Source of the DNA: Zygosaccharomyces rouxii
Lineage: Eukaryota > Ascomycota > Saccharomycetes > Saccharomycetales > Saccharomycetaceae
Direction of reading: 5' to 3'
Assembly (NCBI RefSeq): GCF_000026365.1
Contig: NC_012996.1
Span: forward strand, 248,001 to 312,000
Length of the DNA stretch: 64,000 bases
Below the pieces are notes generated by a model that made no database searches, was not told the origin of the DNA, and worked only from the letters and a program-made list of their open reading frames with translations. Each line of letters opens with the position of its first letter. Position 1 is the stretch's first letter. This document shows, piece after piece, positions 1 to 12,107 of the stretch. The translations under genes and the position numbers were made by a program.

Positions 1-1486
1 CAAAAAACAATGGATTGCCACGAGTTTCCTTTTAACGAATACCGCTTTCCAGCCACTTTATGGTAAACTATCAGATATTACAGGCAGAAGATTTGCCCTT
101 TTAACAGCCCATTTCTTCTTTGGATTAGGTTGTCTGCTGACATGTTTTGCACAAAGTGTGGAACAATTTGCATTGGCAAGAGCTATTTGTGGTATTGGAG
201 GTGGCGGTATCAATGCCTGTAGCAGTATCGCTGTAAGTGACATATGTACTGCCAAGGAACGCGGATCTTATCAAGGTTATGCTAATATTGTCTTTGGCAC
301 AGGACAGATGTTAGGTGGACCCATCGGTGGACTTTTGATAGACACGATTGGTTGGAGAGCTATCTTTGCAGTACAAGTACCTATTATAATGTTTTGCTCA
401 TTTTTGACATACAAGAATATTACTATTAAGCTGAGCCATATACCTCCAGTATCTGAGAGGTTTACTTGGATGAATCTGTCACGGATCGACATCATGGGCT
501 CTTCTTCGTTGGTAGTGGTTATATGTGGTATTCTATTCATTTGCTCTACTAATTGGAACAAGGTCATACTTTCCACCTTTACCATTGTTGGGTTTTTATT
601 CTTCATCGTAACAGAAACATATTTTGCCAAAGAATGTATTTTACCGCTCAAACTATTGAAGGGAGCTTCCGGACTCTGTTCATTGGTCACTGTTCTCTCA
701 TCATTTATAACTTTTGGTGAAATATTCAGGGCTCCTATTTACTACCAGGTCGTTCAGGATATGAGCGTTACCAAGACTGGTCTCTTTGTCCTCTTCCCGG
801 CTGTTTCGGTGGCCGTTGGATCCGTTGTTACAGGCACTGCTTTGAGACATACTAAGCTAGATTTGGGACACTACTGCTATTTGATTATACTCAGAAGTAT
901 TTTCACTCAACTAATAGGGCTGCTTCTCGCTTATGTAGTCATCAATGGTACGGAACCTACAATTGGCGCAAGTTCTAGCACTTTTGCTGTCCACTGGTTC
1001 CAATTCAGTAGTGACTCAATCTGGTGGAAAATCTTACTGGTATCTGCAGGCTGTATGGTCAGTTATGGATATTCAGGACTCTTAGTTGCCACACTTGTGA
1101 GTATTGTGTGTTCTGTTGAAAAATCTGAACAAGCTACCCTGACGGGAATTTTCTACCTCTGGAGATCAATTGGTAGCGTTCTAGGCACTTCGTTGACGTT
1201 AGTGATCTATGAAAACAGTCTAACCAAATCATTATGGGGAGCCATGTTCGGTTCGAGAAATGATGATTCATATCACTACACAAAGAAGGAATATTATAAT
1301 CTGATTGGCGATTCAAGTTATTTGAGATCACACTTCCCTGTTCAATCCATTGAATATTTGCTCAAAGCGTACAGGGGTTCGTTTCTCATCTCATATCTAC
1401 CCAGTATCGGACTAGCCATCCTCGGTATTGTTACTTCGTGGGTGCTCATTACAGTGAATAGGTTTTCACGACAGAAGACATTCTAG
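1..1486 (+). CDS. VBA1: Vacuolar basic amino acid transporter, MFS/DHA2 family (5' end missing)
   Basis: A reading frame is open from base 2 to the TAG at 1484-1486, giving 494 visible residues; the start lies left of the window. It is a polytopic major facilitator protein. Near the left edge it shows the loop 2-3 signature (GKLSDITGRR). It then has the glycine-rich GIGGGG helix and a GTGQMLGGPIGG motif resembling the antiporter motif C of drug:H+ antiporters. The many hydrophobic segments fit the 14-helix DHA2 layout. In S. cerevisiae Vba1 moves histidine, lysine and arginine into the vacuole. The assignment to VBA1 rather than VBA2 or VBA3 rests on the neighbour: the convergent gene 15 bases downstream is YMR087W, which sits beside VBA1 (YMR088C) in S. 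cerevisiae with the same orientation. Substrate is inferred from the family. Confidence 0.82.
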   Translation, partial: KKQWIATSFLLTNTAFQPLYGKLSDITGRRFALLTAHFFFGLGCLLTCFAQSVEQFALARAICGIGGGGINACSSIAVSDICTAKERGSYQGYANIVFGTGQMLGGPIGGLLIDTIGWRAIFAVQVPIIMFCSFLTYKNITIKLSHIPPVSERFTWMNLSRIDIMGSSSLVVVICGILFICSTNWNKVILSTFTIVGFLFFIVTETYFAKECILPLKLLKGASGLCSLVTVLSSFITFGEIFRAPIYYQVVQDMSVTKTGLFVLFPAVSVAVGSVVTGTALRHTKLDLGHYCYLIILRSIFTQLIGLLLAYVVINGTEPTIGASSSTFAVHWFQFSSDSIWWKILLVSAGCMVSYGYSGLLVATLVSIVCSVEKSEQATLTGIFYLWRSIGSVLGTSLTLVIYENSLTKSLWGAMFGSRNDDSYHYTKKEYYNLIGDSSYLRSHFPVQSIEYLLKAYRGSFLISYLPSIGLAILGIVTSWVLITVNRFSRQKTF

Positions 1487-1501
1487 CTAATTAAATCTCA
1501 A

Positions 1502-2284
1502 CTACATACCAGGCATTATAGACTCAATTGAATCTCTCTCAGCGTCAAAATTCTTCAATTGATTCACATTGATATTCAGTTCGCGACATTCTTCCTTAAA
1601 GCTTGACCTCATAAATGGTTTAAAGGGATATTTTAAGAAATACATGATCAAGGCATTTTGTAAATCAACAGACATCTGATTCCTCATGGCATACAGTCTA
1701 AGGGCAAAGCACATGCTTTTGCAAGTTACTTCCACCGGCACGCCGACCCAACCGCTACATAATCCTGGTATAATCAACGTATCCACATTTAAGGATATAC
1801 TACTGGCCAAAGAATTCCAAGTTGCATTGAAAACAGGTTCATAACCAGTTCTCATAGGGAAATTGGGGTCGTATAAGGGTTTGGAAGGTGCCACCATTGT
1901 GGGAACGTGGATGATGTACCTTATACCTCTGTTACCCCAGATCTGCGAGCCGCTACCACTTCCGACCCCTAGATCTACAACTGTAGAAGAACCAACATGA
2001 TGGTATCCAGGTCCTATCTGCTGCCTAAACCATGACTCAAACTTCTCACCGCCCAGATAATTACGAATGGCTAAATCAAACCCACCACCTAGGTATCCGA
2101 ACGAATTACCAGGCGAAACGACAGCACAATTAGTAGAACTCTCCCCTTTCAAGAGTGGCTCGAGGCTACCGTGATGAATATGAAATTGAAATCTAGCTTC
2201 AGATGAACTCCTTATGTTTCTTCCGAGAAACTTGACCCACGATTTGCAAATGGCCTCATTAGTATCACAAAGAATGACCTTCAT
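1502..2284 (-). CDS. Macro-domain protein, putative ADP-ribose-1''-monophosphatase (YMR087W homologue)
   Basis: A 260-residue protein starting at the ATG at 2284. Codons further upstream can only begin at a TTG, so they are excluded. The macro-domain core is visible: an N-terminal strand (MKVILCDTNEA), the ADP-ribose loop SPGNSFGYLGGGFD around residues 60-73, HVPTMVAPS, and IIPGLCSGWVGVP near residue 170. The family binds ADP-ribose derivatives, and the S. cerevisiae homologue is annotated as a putative ADP-ribose-1''-monophosphatase acting on a by-product of tRNA splicing. It lacks the roughly 16-residue N-terminal extension of the S. cerevisiae protein. It is convergent with VBA1 and divergent from AAT1. 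Family membership is secure; the exact substrate is inferred. Confidence 0.85.
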   Translation of the reverse strand: MKVILCDTNEAICKSWVKFLGRNIRSSSEARFQFHIHHGSLEPLLKGESSTNCAVVSPGNSFGYLGGGFDLAIRNYLGGEKFESWFRQQIGPGYHHVGSSTVVDLGVGSGSGSQIWGNRGIRYIIHVPTMVAPSKPLYDPNFPMRTGYEPVFNATWNSLASSISLNVDTLIIPGLCSGWVGVPVEVTCKSMCFALRLYAMRNQMSVDLQNALIMYFLKYPFKPFMRSSFKEECRELNINVNQLKNFDAERDSIESIMPGM

Positions 2285-2774
2285 CCCTACTCCGACCAAA
2301 CTACTATTGCATACAAAGGATGGGATTTTTCAATCCGCAAATACACAAATGCAATAATCCTATTTGCACTGAGTTACCAAGATAATAACTAAGCCATGAT
2401 TCTGACAATAAAATGCGATGTGGGTTAGATTAAGGCTAAGTTGAAAGTCATGAAAGGGATTGATGATCAAAGGTGCATACTTTGCTAACGATATTGAACC
2501 CGAGTAGCGGAGAAGGAGTAAAAAAAATGTAAGAAAACAATTACTACTATAACTACCAAAGCATACAAGAACATTAAGGTATTTTAAAGGATTTTGTTCA
2601 CAGGGAAGAAGCTGTCGTCCAGATTAAGGAGGGCCTGACAGAAAACCAGAGGCCTTCTTTCTCTTACCTCTTTTTATTATTTCTCTTCCGACCTATCCGA
2701 TTGTCAACAAAGTTGAAAAAATATTAGGAAATTGAAAAAAAAAAAAATAATTAAAAAAATTAAAAAATAGTATC
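2285..2774. other. Divergent intergenic region, YMR087W homologue / AAT1
   Basis: About 490 bases between two divergent starts. No convincing coding frame or RNA gene is seen. The last 60 bases before AAT1 are poly(dA)-rich with long A runs, a common nucleosome-depleted promoter feature in yeast. Confidence 0.6.
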
Positions 2775-4088
2775 ATGAGTAATTGGCTACAATGTTCCCG
2801 CCGATGTTTTTGGAATAGGACCAATTATGGTACTAGAGCATTATCGTCATTTGACAAAATTCCAAGAGCTCCCCCGGATAAAATTTTAGGATTGACTGAG
2901 CAATTTAGTAAAGACAAAAATGCCAAGAAAGTTAATTTGACCGTTGGTGTCTACAAAGATAACCAAGGGCTAGTAACTACTTTTCCCACGGTTGCCAAGG
3001 CTCAAAAGATATTGGATCAGGATGAAAATATGAATTCGGACCTATCCTATTTGCCCATTATTGGATCCCCAGCTTACAGAAAGAGTACACTTAATTTTCT
3101 GTTTAGAGATTCATGCCCAGAGTCAGGTCCAAAATTGTTAGAACAAGAAAGAGTTAGTTTTGTACAGACTTTAAGTGGAACGGGCGCATTGGTGGTAGCT
3201 GCAGATCTCCTAGCACAATTTGTATCAAGGACAGTTTGGATTCCCAATCTTTCATGGCCAAATCATACAAATATATTTAAAAGACATGGTTTTAATGATG
3301 TTAGACAATACTCTTACTATGAAAATGGAAAATTGACAGTCGATAAATGGATTGATAATTTGAAGAAAAATGTCAAAAAAAATGATGGCAGTCGTCATTG
3401 TATTATTTTGCACGCATGCTGTCACAATCCCACAGGAGTTGACCCCACTGTTGAACAATGGCGGAAGATTTTAGATGCGGTCCGTGAATTAGAAATGATA
3501 CCCATTATCGACATGGCGTATCAAGGGCTTGTATCTGGAAACCCCGCTAAGGACGCCTATGTGCTTCGTATGTGCCTTGATGAATCAAGATACGGGAATT
3601 GGCCTCATGGTTTGTTCTTATGTCAATCTTTTGCTAAAAACATGGGTCTCTACGGTGAGAGAGTTGGTTCCCTGAGTGTTGTGGTACCACCTAATCAGCC
3701 TGAATCTAAAGGTAATGTAGAATCTCAATTAAAGCAAATTGTCAGAAGTATGTACTCGTCACCTCCTGCTTATGGATGTCGTGTCGCTACTCTGGTTCTC
3801 TCCAGTGATGATTTCAAAAGAGACTGGTATAAAGATGTGGAATCTATGGTACAAAGATTGCTAAACGTTAGACAAGGAATGTACGACAGACTTGGTTGGG
3901 AAGGATTGATAAATTTTGAACAACAACATGGTATGTTCTTTTATACCGGCCTGAAGCCGCATGCATTAAACCGTTTAAGAGATGAATATTCAATCTATAT
4001 GACTATGGATGGGAGATTATCCTTAAGTGGCGTCAATGACCACAATATTGACTACGTCTGTGATGCCTTTAAAGCTATTTTAGATTGA
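2775..4088 (+). CDS. AAT1: Aspartate aminotransferase, mitochondrial
   Basis: A 437-residue class I PLP-dependent aminotransferase, which interconverts aspartate plus 2-oxoglutarate with oxaloacetate plus glutamate. The first about 25 residues are rich in Arg, Ser and Asn with no acidic residue, a likely mitochondrial presequence. This matches Aat1 rather than cytosolic Aat2. The core begins at about residue 30 (RAPPDKILGL). Key motifs are GVYKDNQG, the CCHNPTGVDP loop, IIDMAYQG, and the cofactor site SFAKNMGLYGERVG with Lys288 as the Schiff-base lysine. The S. cerevisiae enzyme is 451 residues. It is convergent with the SEG gene, the same order as YKL106W-YKL105C. In mitochondria it serves the malate-aspartate shuttle and aspartate supply. 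Confidence 0.93.
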   Translation: MSNWLQCSRRCFWNRTNYGTRALSSFDKIPRAPPDKILGLTEQFSKDKNAKKVNLTVGVYKDNQGLVTTFPTVAKAQKILDQDENMNSDLSYLPIIGSPAYRKSTLNFLFRDSCPESGPKLLEQERVSFVQTLSGTGALVVAADLLAQFVSRTVWIPNLSWPNHTNIFKRHGFNDVRQYSYYENGKLTVDKWIDNLKKNVKKNDGSRHCIILHACCHNPTGVDPTVEQWRKILDAVRELEMIPIIDMAYQGLVSGNPAKDAYVLRMCLDESRYGNWPHGLFLCQSFAKNMGLYGERVGSLSVVVPPNQPESKGNVESQLKQIVRSMYSSPPAYGCRVATLVLSSDDFKRDWYKDVESMVQRLLNVRQGMYDRLGWEGLINFEQQHGMFFYTGLKPHALNRLRDEYSIYMTMDGRLSLSGVNDHNIDYVCDAFKAILD

Positions 4089-4292
4089 ACTATATTGTGG
4101 ACTTTTATTTGTTACGTCTCATATTATGATTTATACTATATTATACTATATTATTTTATATTATATTAAATTATATTATTATTATTATTATAACAGTATT
4201 CTATATTATCATTATACTAAATTAGAATAAGAAAAAGAAAATAGCAGTAACTGGAAATTTATGGGAAAAAAATGTCTTAAACGCTTTTAATA

Positions 4293-7200
4293 TTACTTAT
4301 GTCTTCCAAACAACTTTTTCAGTTTTTTACCAAATGCGTTCTTCTTACCACCATCTGCTAGTTCATTATCCGCGGGTATCTCATCTCTCAAAGTCCTTAC
4401 TTTACTCTCGACACCTCCACCATTACCAAATCTCTTGGTTGTGGAATAATCTACACCCTGGTCGGATCCATTGGAAGATTTCAATGAGAGTTTACCCAAT
4501 TTTTTACCGAATCCTTCAGATTCACCGCTATCCTTATGTTTGAAAAGTGAAAATCCATTTCCATTACTGTTAGTTGCATTAGCCTGTTGGTCAGGTTTAC
4601 CACCAACACCGTTAACAGGTAAACCTTCATCTTCAGAATCTGAGTCTTGGAATCTCGATTTAAATCCACTAGAAGAAAATAATGCTGTACTATTACCATT
4701 TTCAGTGCCACTCGAAGGTACTGAAGGAGCAGCGGTAGCACCTCTGAAATGATTATCTAGAGAACTTTGCTGGTAGTTATTTTCCAACAATGCACCATCC
4801 CTCAAAGACAATTTGCTCATGCCAACATTGTTATCCTTATTTCTTGTTTTCTCGAAACTAGATCTCTTCTGTGGCGGCTCTCTTGGATATAAAATTGGGT
4901 TATTCAACTTGGATTTGGCCGCAGAATTAGACGATTCCCCCTTAAGTGGTTTTTGGCTTCTTGATGGTGCGTTGAGCATAGAGTTTCTAGAACGTGCTGG
5001 TGGGGTACCTGTCGCTTTCCTGTCTGCTGAAGTCTTATTCCCCACATGATGAGAATGACGTTTGGGAACCAAGGCTTCCCTTGGTGGCGGAGATAAGGAA
5101 TGAGTAGCTCTATTGTTTAGCATCGTCCTGGAACGGTTAATGGATTTCAAAGAAGACTTGCGTGGTATCGTATCGCTACCTGTCAACTGAGCATTTAACC
5201 TAGTATTTTCTGCTGTGGTTAACGACAAGTAAGCTTGATTAGCTGGCGAGGATTCAGTATACATGGATGGATTAGAATTTTCAGAAGTAGTCTTTTTGAG
5301 AGCTGACTTGATGGGAGAAGTTGTCTTCAATACACCACCATCGGCTTGTGCCTTGTTACCATTTCCACGCTTTGGGTTGCGTTCGGGCAAAGATGGAACC
5401 TTACGACCAGCTTGGTTGCCATTGGCGTCAAAGTCGTCTAAAATATCTTCTCTGGAATCAACAAACAAGTCATCGGAATTTTGATCGCTATTATCGTTGC
5501 TGCTGTTATGACCCATGATATCTAATTCTTGACGTACTTCTTTAGCCAACTCGTCCTCTTGAGCAGAAGTCGAGGTATCCGCCTGTGGAGACTCACGAGA
5601 TGAAATCTTCAAAGGTTGTACAAGGCTTTCATTAGGATTTTGATCACTAGCAACAGATTCAATTCCACTATTTTCTAATTGTTCATCTTCCCCTTGTAAG
5701 TAATCTTTTAGACGATTCTGAGAAGACTCATTAACAGGTGGTTGCGATACTGCTGTTGTTTTATCGTTGACCTGACCCACTGTTACTGCAGGCGTTTTTT
5801 CTGACTGATCATGAATTTCTTCTCGGTTAGATGAATCCTCTCTGTGATTCCCTTGAGGCTTGGGTTCATCCAGATTCTTGTGCTCCTGAGGTTTATAATC
5901 TTCATCATTTTCGTTTTCTTTTCTGCTTTCGTCTTCTCTCCCCTTTGTAACAGGAGCCTTCTCTTCCATTGGTTGTTGTAACTCTTGTGGTATTGGTTGT
6001 TTTGCATGTTCTTCAGCTGGGGCACTTGGTAAAATGCTAGGTTTGGAATTCTCAACAGGAGTTGGAGATGAAACAGGAGTTGAAGTAGAAGTAGCCTGTT
6101 GTGGTCCATCTTCAAAGCCTTGTTTTATCACATTCTCTAACTTGTCATCCCACAACCGATTACCTGAATCATCGTAATGGTCCTCCCTTTCATCTTCCAA
6201 GATAGTGTCTTGACTCTCTCCTGCTTGTTCATGTGACTCTTTCTCATGGTGATTCATTGATAAGTCAGAAGTCTCAGAAGCTGGTGGTGACGATGATGAT
6301 AATGGTTTATGTAGTGGTGCCCTTTCAGTCGAATGTACAGTAGTAGGTACCTTATTTTTCACAGTTGGTATTGTCTTAGCCCTTCCTGAGGGTTCAGGTG
6401 CACCTAATGGTTTCTTTGAAACAGTTTTAGTAGTAACGGTCCTAGGAGAGACAGTGGAATTACCGCTAACGGTTTGTCCAAATTTGGTTTGTCCAGTTTT
6501 GGTCTGCCCAGGCTTGGTTTGTCCAAATTTGGTTTGTCCAGGGTTCATTTGCCCAGGCTTGGTTTGTCCAGGGTTCATTTGCCCAGGCTTGGTTTGTCCA
6601 GGTTTGGTTTGTGTTCTAACTGGTGGTTTAACATCCTCTTCCTCCTCTTCTAAAGGTGTTGACATGAATTGGTCTCTTCTTGATCCATTAACCAGAGAAG
6701 CGCTCGTTAAAGAGCTATACCTTTTTGGAGGTTGTAAATTTGGTTTTGAACCTGTTAACGAAGAGGTTCTACTGGAACTTCTTCTTATTGAATTTGTACG
6801 TGCACTGTTTAAAGATACAGATCTTGGTCCTGTTAAAGAATTGGTACGGCTACCAGTTAAAGAATTTGTTCTCGAGTTATTTTTAGTTAATGAATAATTT
6901 CTTGAATTTGATCTTGTGAGTGATCTGTTTCTCTGTATTTGCTGCTGCGCCAATTGTTCTTGCTGTTGTGCTTCTTCCACAGGAACATCGATGGCAATTA
7001 AACCTTTAGCACTGGGGACATATTTTCTTACAGTTTTGGCACCTTTAGGGATTGATGATACCGAAGGACTCCTGTGGATAACGCCCCGATGTTGAGGACC
7101 CCCAAACTCATCAAAAGCACTTTGAGCGTCTTGTTGCGTTACGTTTCTCTTGGGGACCGTTAGTGAGTAACTCCTTGACACACCTGTATCCTTCTGTCTT

Positions 7201-7502
7201 GGATCACTTCTCATCACTGATCTAGTTCTAACGGCACCACTGGAACTATTCATACTGGGACTTCTCAATGAACTCTGTCTGGAACCTGTCATTGAAAAAG
7301 TCCTCCTTACCTGGTTATTGTTGCTATTATTACTATTTCCCATCAGACTACCACTTCTTGATGCAGGCGCACGAAAATGATTGTTCTGACCAAGAACTTT
7401 CCCATTATGATTCATTGCCTTGCCAATGACAGACGCAGCTTTCACAGCTTCACCATCAACAGGCTTTTCTAAACCTCTGGAGAGCCTTTTTTGTGAAATC
7501 AT
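4293..7502 (-). CDS. SEG1: Eisosome protein, SEG1/SEG2 family
   Basis: A 1069-residue low-complexity protein with a conserved start (MISQKRLSRGLEKPVDGE) and a basic C terminus (FGKKLKKLFGRHK). The middle is Ser/Asn/Gln/Glu-rich and probably disordered. Residues about 195-260 hold RTNSLTG-type repeats, and residues about 297-344 hold a run of GQTKP-like pentapeptides. In S. cerevisiae Seg1 (YMR086W) and Seg2 (YKL105C) are duplication paralogues that organise eisosomes at the plasma membrane, with Seg1 acting upstream of Pil1. This single gene sits between AAT1 and GFA1, matching both paralogues' positions, so it stands for their common ancestor and the symbol is a choice. Identity rests on synteny and the two termini; the interior cannot be aligned by eye. 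Confidence 0.8.
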   Translation of the reverse strand: MISQKRLSRGLEKPVDGEAVKAASVIGKAMNHNGKVLGQNNHFRAPASRSGSLMGNSNNSNNNQVRRTFSMTGSRQSSLRSPSMNSSSGAVRTRSVMRSDPRQKDTGVSRSYSLTVPKRNVTQQDAQSAFDEFGGPQHRGVIHRSPSVSSIPKGAKTVRKYVPSAKGLIAIDVPVEEAQQQEQLAQQQIQRNRSLTRSNSRNYSLTKNNSRTNSLTGSRTNSLTGPRSVSLNSARTNSIRRSSSRTSSLTGSKPNLQPPKRYSSLTSASLVNGSRRDQFMSTPLEEEEEDVKPPVRTQTKPGQTKPGQMNPGQTKPGQMNPGQTKFGQTKPGQTKTGQTKFGQTVSGNSTVSPRTVTTKTVSKKPLGAPEPSGRAKTIPTVKNKVPTTVHSTERAPLHKPLSSSSPPASETSDLSMNHHEKESHEQAGESQDTILEDEREDHYDDSGNRLWDDKLENVIKQGFEDGPQQATSTSTPVSSPTPVENSKPSILPSAPAEEHAKQPIPQELQQPMEEKAPVTKGREDESRKENENDEDYKPQEHKNLDEPKPQGNHREDSSNREEIHDQSEKTPAVTVGQVNDKTTAVSQPPVNESSQNRLKDYLQGEDEQLENSGIESVASDQNPNESLVQPLKISSRESPQADTSTSAQEDELAKEVRQELDIMGHNSSNDNSDQNSDDLFVDSREDILDDFDANGNQAGRKVPSLPERNPKRGNGNKAQADGGVLKTTSPIKSALKKTTSENSNPSMYTESSPANQAYLSLTTAENTRLNAQLTGSDTIPRKSSLKSINRSRTMLNNRATHSLSPPPREALVPKRHSHHVGNKTSADRKATGTPPARSRNSMLNAPSRSQKPLKGESSNSAAKSKLNNPILYPREPPQKRSSFEKTRNKDNNVGMSKLSLRDGALLENNYQQSSLDNHFRGATAAPSVPSSGTENGNSTALFSSSGFKSRFQDSDSEDEGLPVNGVGGKPDQQANATNSNGNGFSLFKHKDSGESEGFGKKLGKLSLKSSNGSDQGVDYSTTKRFGNGGGVESKVRTLRDEIPADNELADGGKKNAFGKKLKKLFGRHK
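6471..6612 (-). repeat. 15-bp tandem repeat coding for a GQTKP-like pentapeptide
   Basis: About nine contiguous 15-base units (in + strand terms variants of ggcttggtttgtcca) inside the SEG gene. They translate on the minus strand to [PFT]GQ[TM][KN]. Units at 6511, 6556 and 6586 are identical, and so are 6541/6571 and 6481/6526. The 15-base period keeps the reading frame whatever the copy number. Confidence 0.9.
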
Positions 7503-7922
7503 TCTAATCTTATGCCTATTCAGCGTTCCTGATCTTGGGGAATCTTGGCAATGGACAGGTTCTTTAACTTAGCAATTATAAATATTTATACTACTCAGTT
7601 CAAGAATACTTGCTCTCGAAATTCATCAATGCCGTATTGGGTCTTAATGGAACTATTTCTATCACTTCGCAAACAACCCTCTTGCTTCCTTTCCCTTTAA
7701 GTTGAGAAGCAAAACAAGAACCGATGACAGTGTGACGCCGGGTAAATTAGTATGGGATAATAATAATAATAAAAATAATAATAATAGGAATAAGAATAAT
7801 AATCATATTCAGCAACCGCCGGTATTCAAATATAGTCTTTATTTTAATCCGATAAAATTCAAACTTTTTCATACACTTTTTAGAAGACATTATATAATAA
7901 TAACAATTTATAATTTAATCAA
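7503..7922. other. Intergenic region between SEG (5') and GFA1 (3'), with a Reb1-type site
   Basis: This 420-base stretch carries the SEG promoter and the GFA1 terminator. CCGGGTAA at 7739-7746 matches the Reb1 consensus (TTACCCGG on the other strand), about 240 bases upstream of the SEG start. A run of AAT-type trinucleotides follows at 7757-7803, and AT-rich DNA leads to the GFA1 stop. No additional gene is evident. Confidence 0.55.
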
Positions 7923-10592
<2,670 letters not shown>

Positions 10593-12107
10593 TTAGAGAT
10601 CGCCAAAGCGATCCAATACTGGTCTCCAGTTTTTGAAGAAACCCCTAAAGAATTTAACACCTAGACCAACATCCTTGGAGCCTGTAGTGGCTCTAATGCT
10701 GTGCATAGATAGTTGTGGGATACCTAGGTCGATAGTGCGTGCGCCTGTTTGAGAAGCGATATATGGACCAATAGTACCGCCTGATCTAGAGTTGTTCTTG
10801 ATGTGGAAGTACTGGACGCGATCTCCATTGATTCTTCCTAATTCCTCGGCGAACGTAGTTCCGATGACGTCTGTGACCATATGTTGGTTGGTGTCAATTG
10901 ACAACGTAACCCCCACGTTGGGTTTCGGTCTGTGGTTTTCTAAATATACTTCGGCGAAATTTGGATTGAACAGATGATTAACGTCTGCAGAAAGAATAAT
11001 AGAATTGGCCCATAGAGAGTGGAAATCTACAGGTCCTTCATGGAAAGCACGGGCCGAACGCTCCACAGTCGTCTTTAGTAAACCACCGATGGCACCTTGT
11101 CTTGACAAAGAACCAATTTCTTCATTATCGAAAAGCGCTACAAGAGCAAAAGTATCACTGTTGGCCAAATCGACGTTAGCTGCGTATTCTAATAGAGCAA
11201 TTAGAGATGCATATGAACAAATTCTATCGTCAATACGGGGGGCAAAGAGGAAATCGTTCTTGATACCTCCAATGGTACCCTTTTGTACATCGAATAGATC
11301 TAAATCCAATTGGACCAATTGTGCCACATCCAAACCTGCTAGTTGAGCCACATATCTCAGTAGTTGTAAACTGTGTTTCCCGAACAATACAGAACCTTTT
11401 TCTTGTTCTGTTGCAGCTTCTTCTTCTTCACCTTGTGAAAACCCAACAACTGGGACAGCTTGGGTCTCCTTGTCAAATGGTGGCAGCGCTGGTGCACCAA
11501 AGTGTGGTGCTAACGATGGGATTCTTGCAATCGGATGAGGTGCTGAACTAATCAACTTACTCTTGAACTGATCACCATCCTTGTACAAAACACGTCCACC
11601 GATACCTAAATCTCTATCGAACCACAAATCGTTCAGAGTTCCACCGTAGGGTGCGACGCCTAACAATTCATAGCCTTCCACGCTTTTTTTCTTCGAGAGG
11701 GGCTTCAATTTAGCAGTTAAGGAATCTGCGTGGGCACCAATGGCACCAACACCCTTGTACTGATCCCACTTATCACCAACAACAAACGCTGAGAGATTGG
11801 TACCGTTCCTGACAGTATAGAATTTACCACCCTGACCCTTGGTCAATTTATCTTGCCAATTCTCCTTTTCGCTCAGGTATGTGAACCCTGCTTTCTCCAG
11901 TTTTTGGCTTAAACTTGCGGTCAAATGGTAAATGGTGGGATTGTCATAGGTGAAGTCGATATAGGAATGAGAATATTCCACTAAATCTTGAGTGTCCACC
12001 CTCCTAGGTTCAGGGACAGATTTCTGCTGTTGAGGTTGGGACTTTTCCACACTCAACAATTCTAAAGTCTTGGTCAAATGGTCTATAATTGCACGCTGGT
12101 CGGACAT
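10593..12107 (-). CDS. APE1: Vacuolar aminopeptidase I (Cvt pathway cargo)
   Basis: A 504-residue M18 metallo-aminopeptidase (also named LAP4). The start is the ATG at 12107 (MSDQRAIIDHLTKTL); an upstream TTG in frame is not used. The N-terminal stretch is an amphipathic helix like the S. cerevisiae propeptide that self-assembles and binds Atg19 for cytoplasm-to-vacuole targeting. Dinuclear zinc site residues are visible in GAHADSL, APRIDDRICS, DNEEIGS, ILSADVNH and LSMHSIR. The length matches the 514 residues of S. cerevisiae Ape1. It is divergent from HSL1 across a 0.9-kb region, as YKL103C and YKL101W are arranged. The enzyme hydrolyses N-terminal residues of peptides in the vacuole. Confidence 0.95.
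   Translation of the reverse strand: MSDQRAIIDHLTKTLELLSVEKSQPQQQKSVPEPRRVDTQDLVEYSHSYIDFTYDNPTIYHLTASLSQKLEKAGFTYLSEKENWQDKLTKGQGGKFYTVRNGTNLSAFVVGDKWDQYKGVGAIGAHADSLTAKLKPLSKKKSVEGYELLGVAPYGGTLNDLWFDRDLGIGGRVLYKDGDQFKSKLISSAPHPIARIPSLAPHFGAPALPPFDKETQAVPVVGFSQGEEEEAATEQEKGSVLFGKHSLQLLRYVAQLAGLDVAQLVQLDLDLFDVQKGTIGGIKNDFLFAPRIDDRICSYASLIALLEYAANVDLANSDTFALVALFDNEEIGSLSRQGAIGGLLKTTVERSARAFHEGPVDFHSLWANSIILSADVNHLFNPNFAEVYLENHRPKPNVGVTLSIDTNQHMVTDVIGTTFAEELGRINGDRVQYFHIKNNSRSGGTIGPYIASQTGARTIDLGIPQLSMHSIRATTGSKDVGLGVKFFRGFFKNWRPVLDRFGDL

Noticed and set aside
6454..6897. Open frame of 147 codons on the + strand over SEG
   Set aside because: Cys/Leu-rich translation of the antisense of the pentapeptide repeats; no domain and fully inside SEG.
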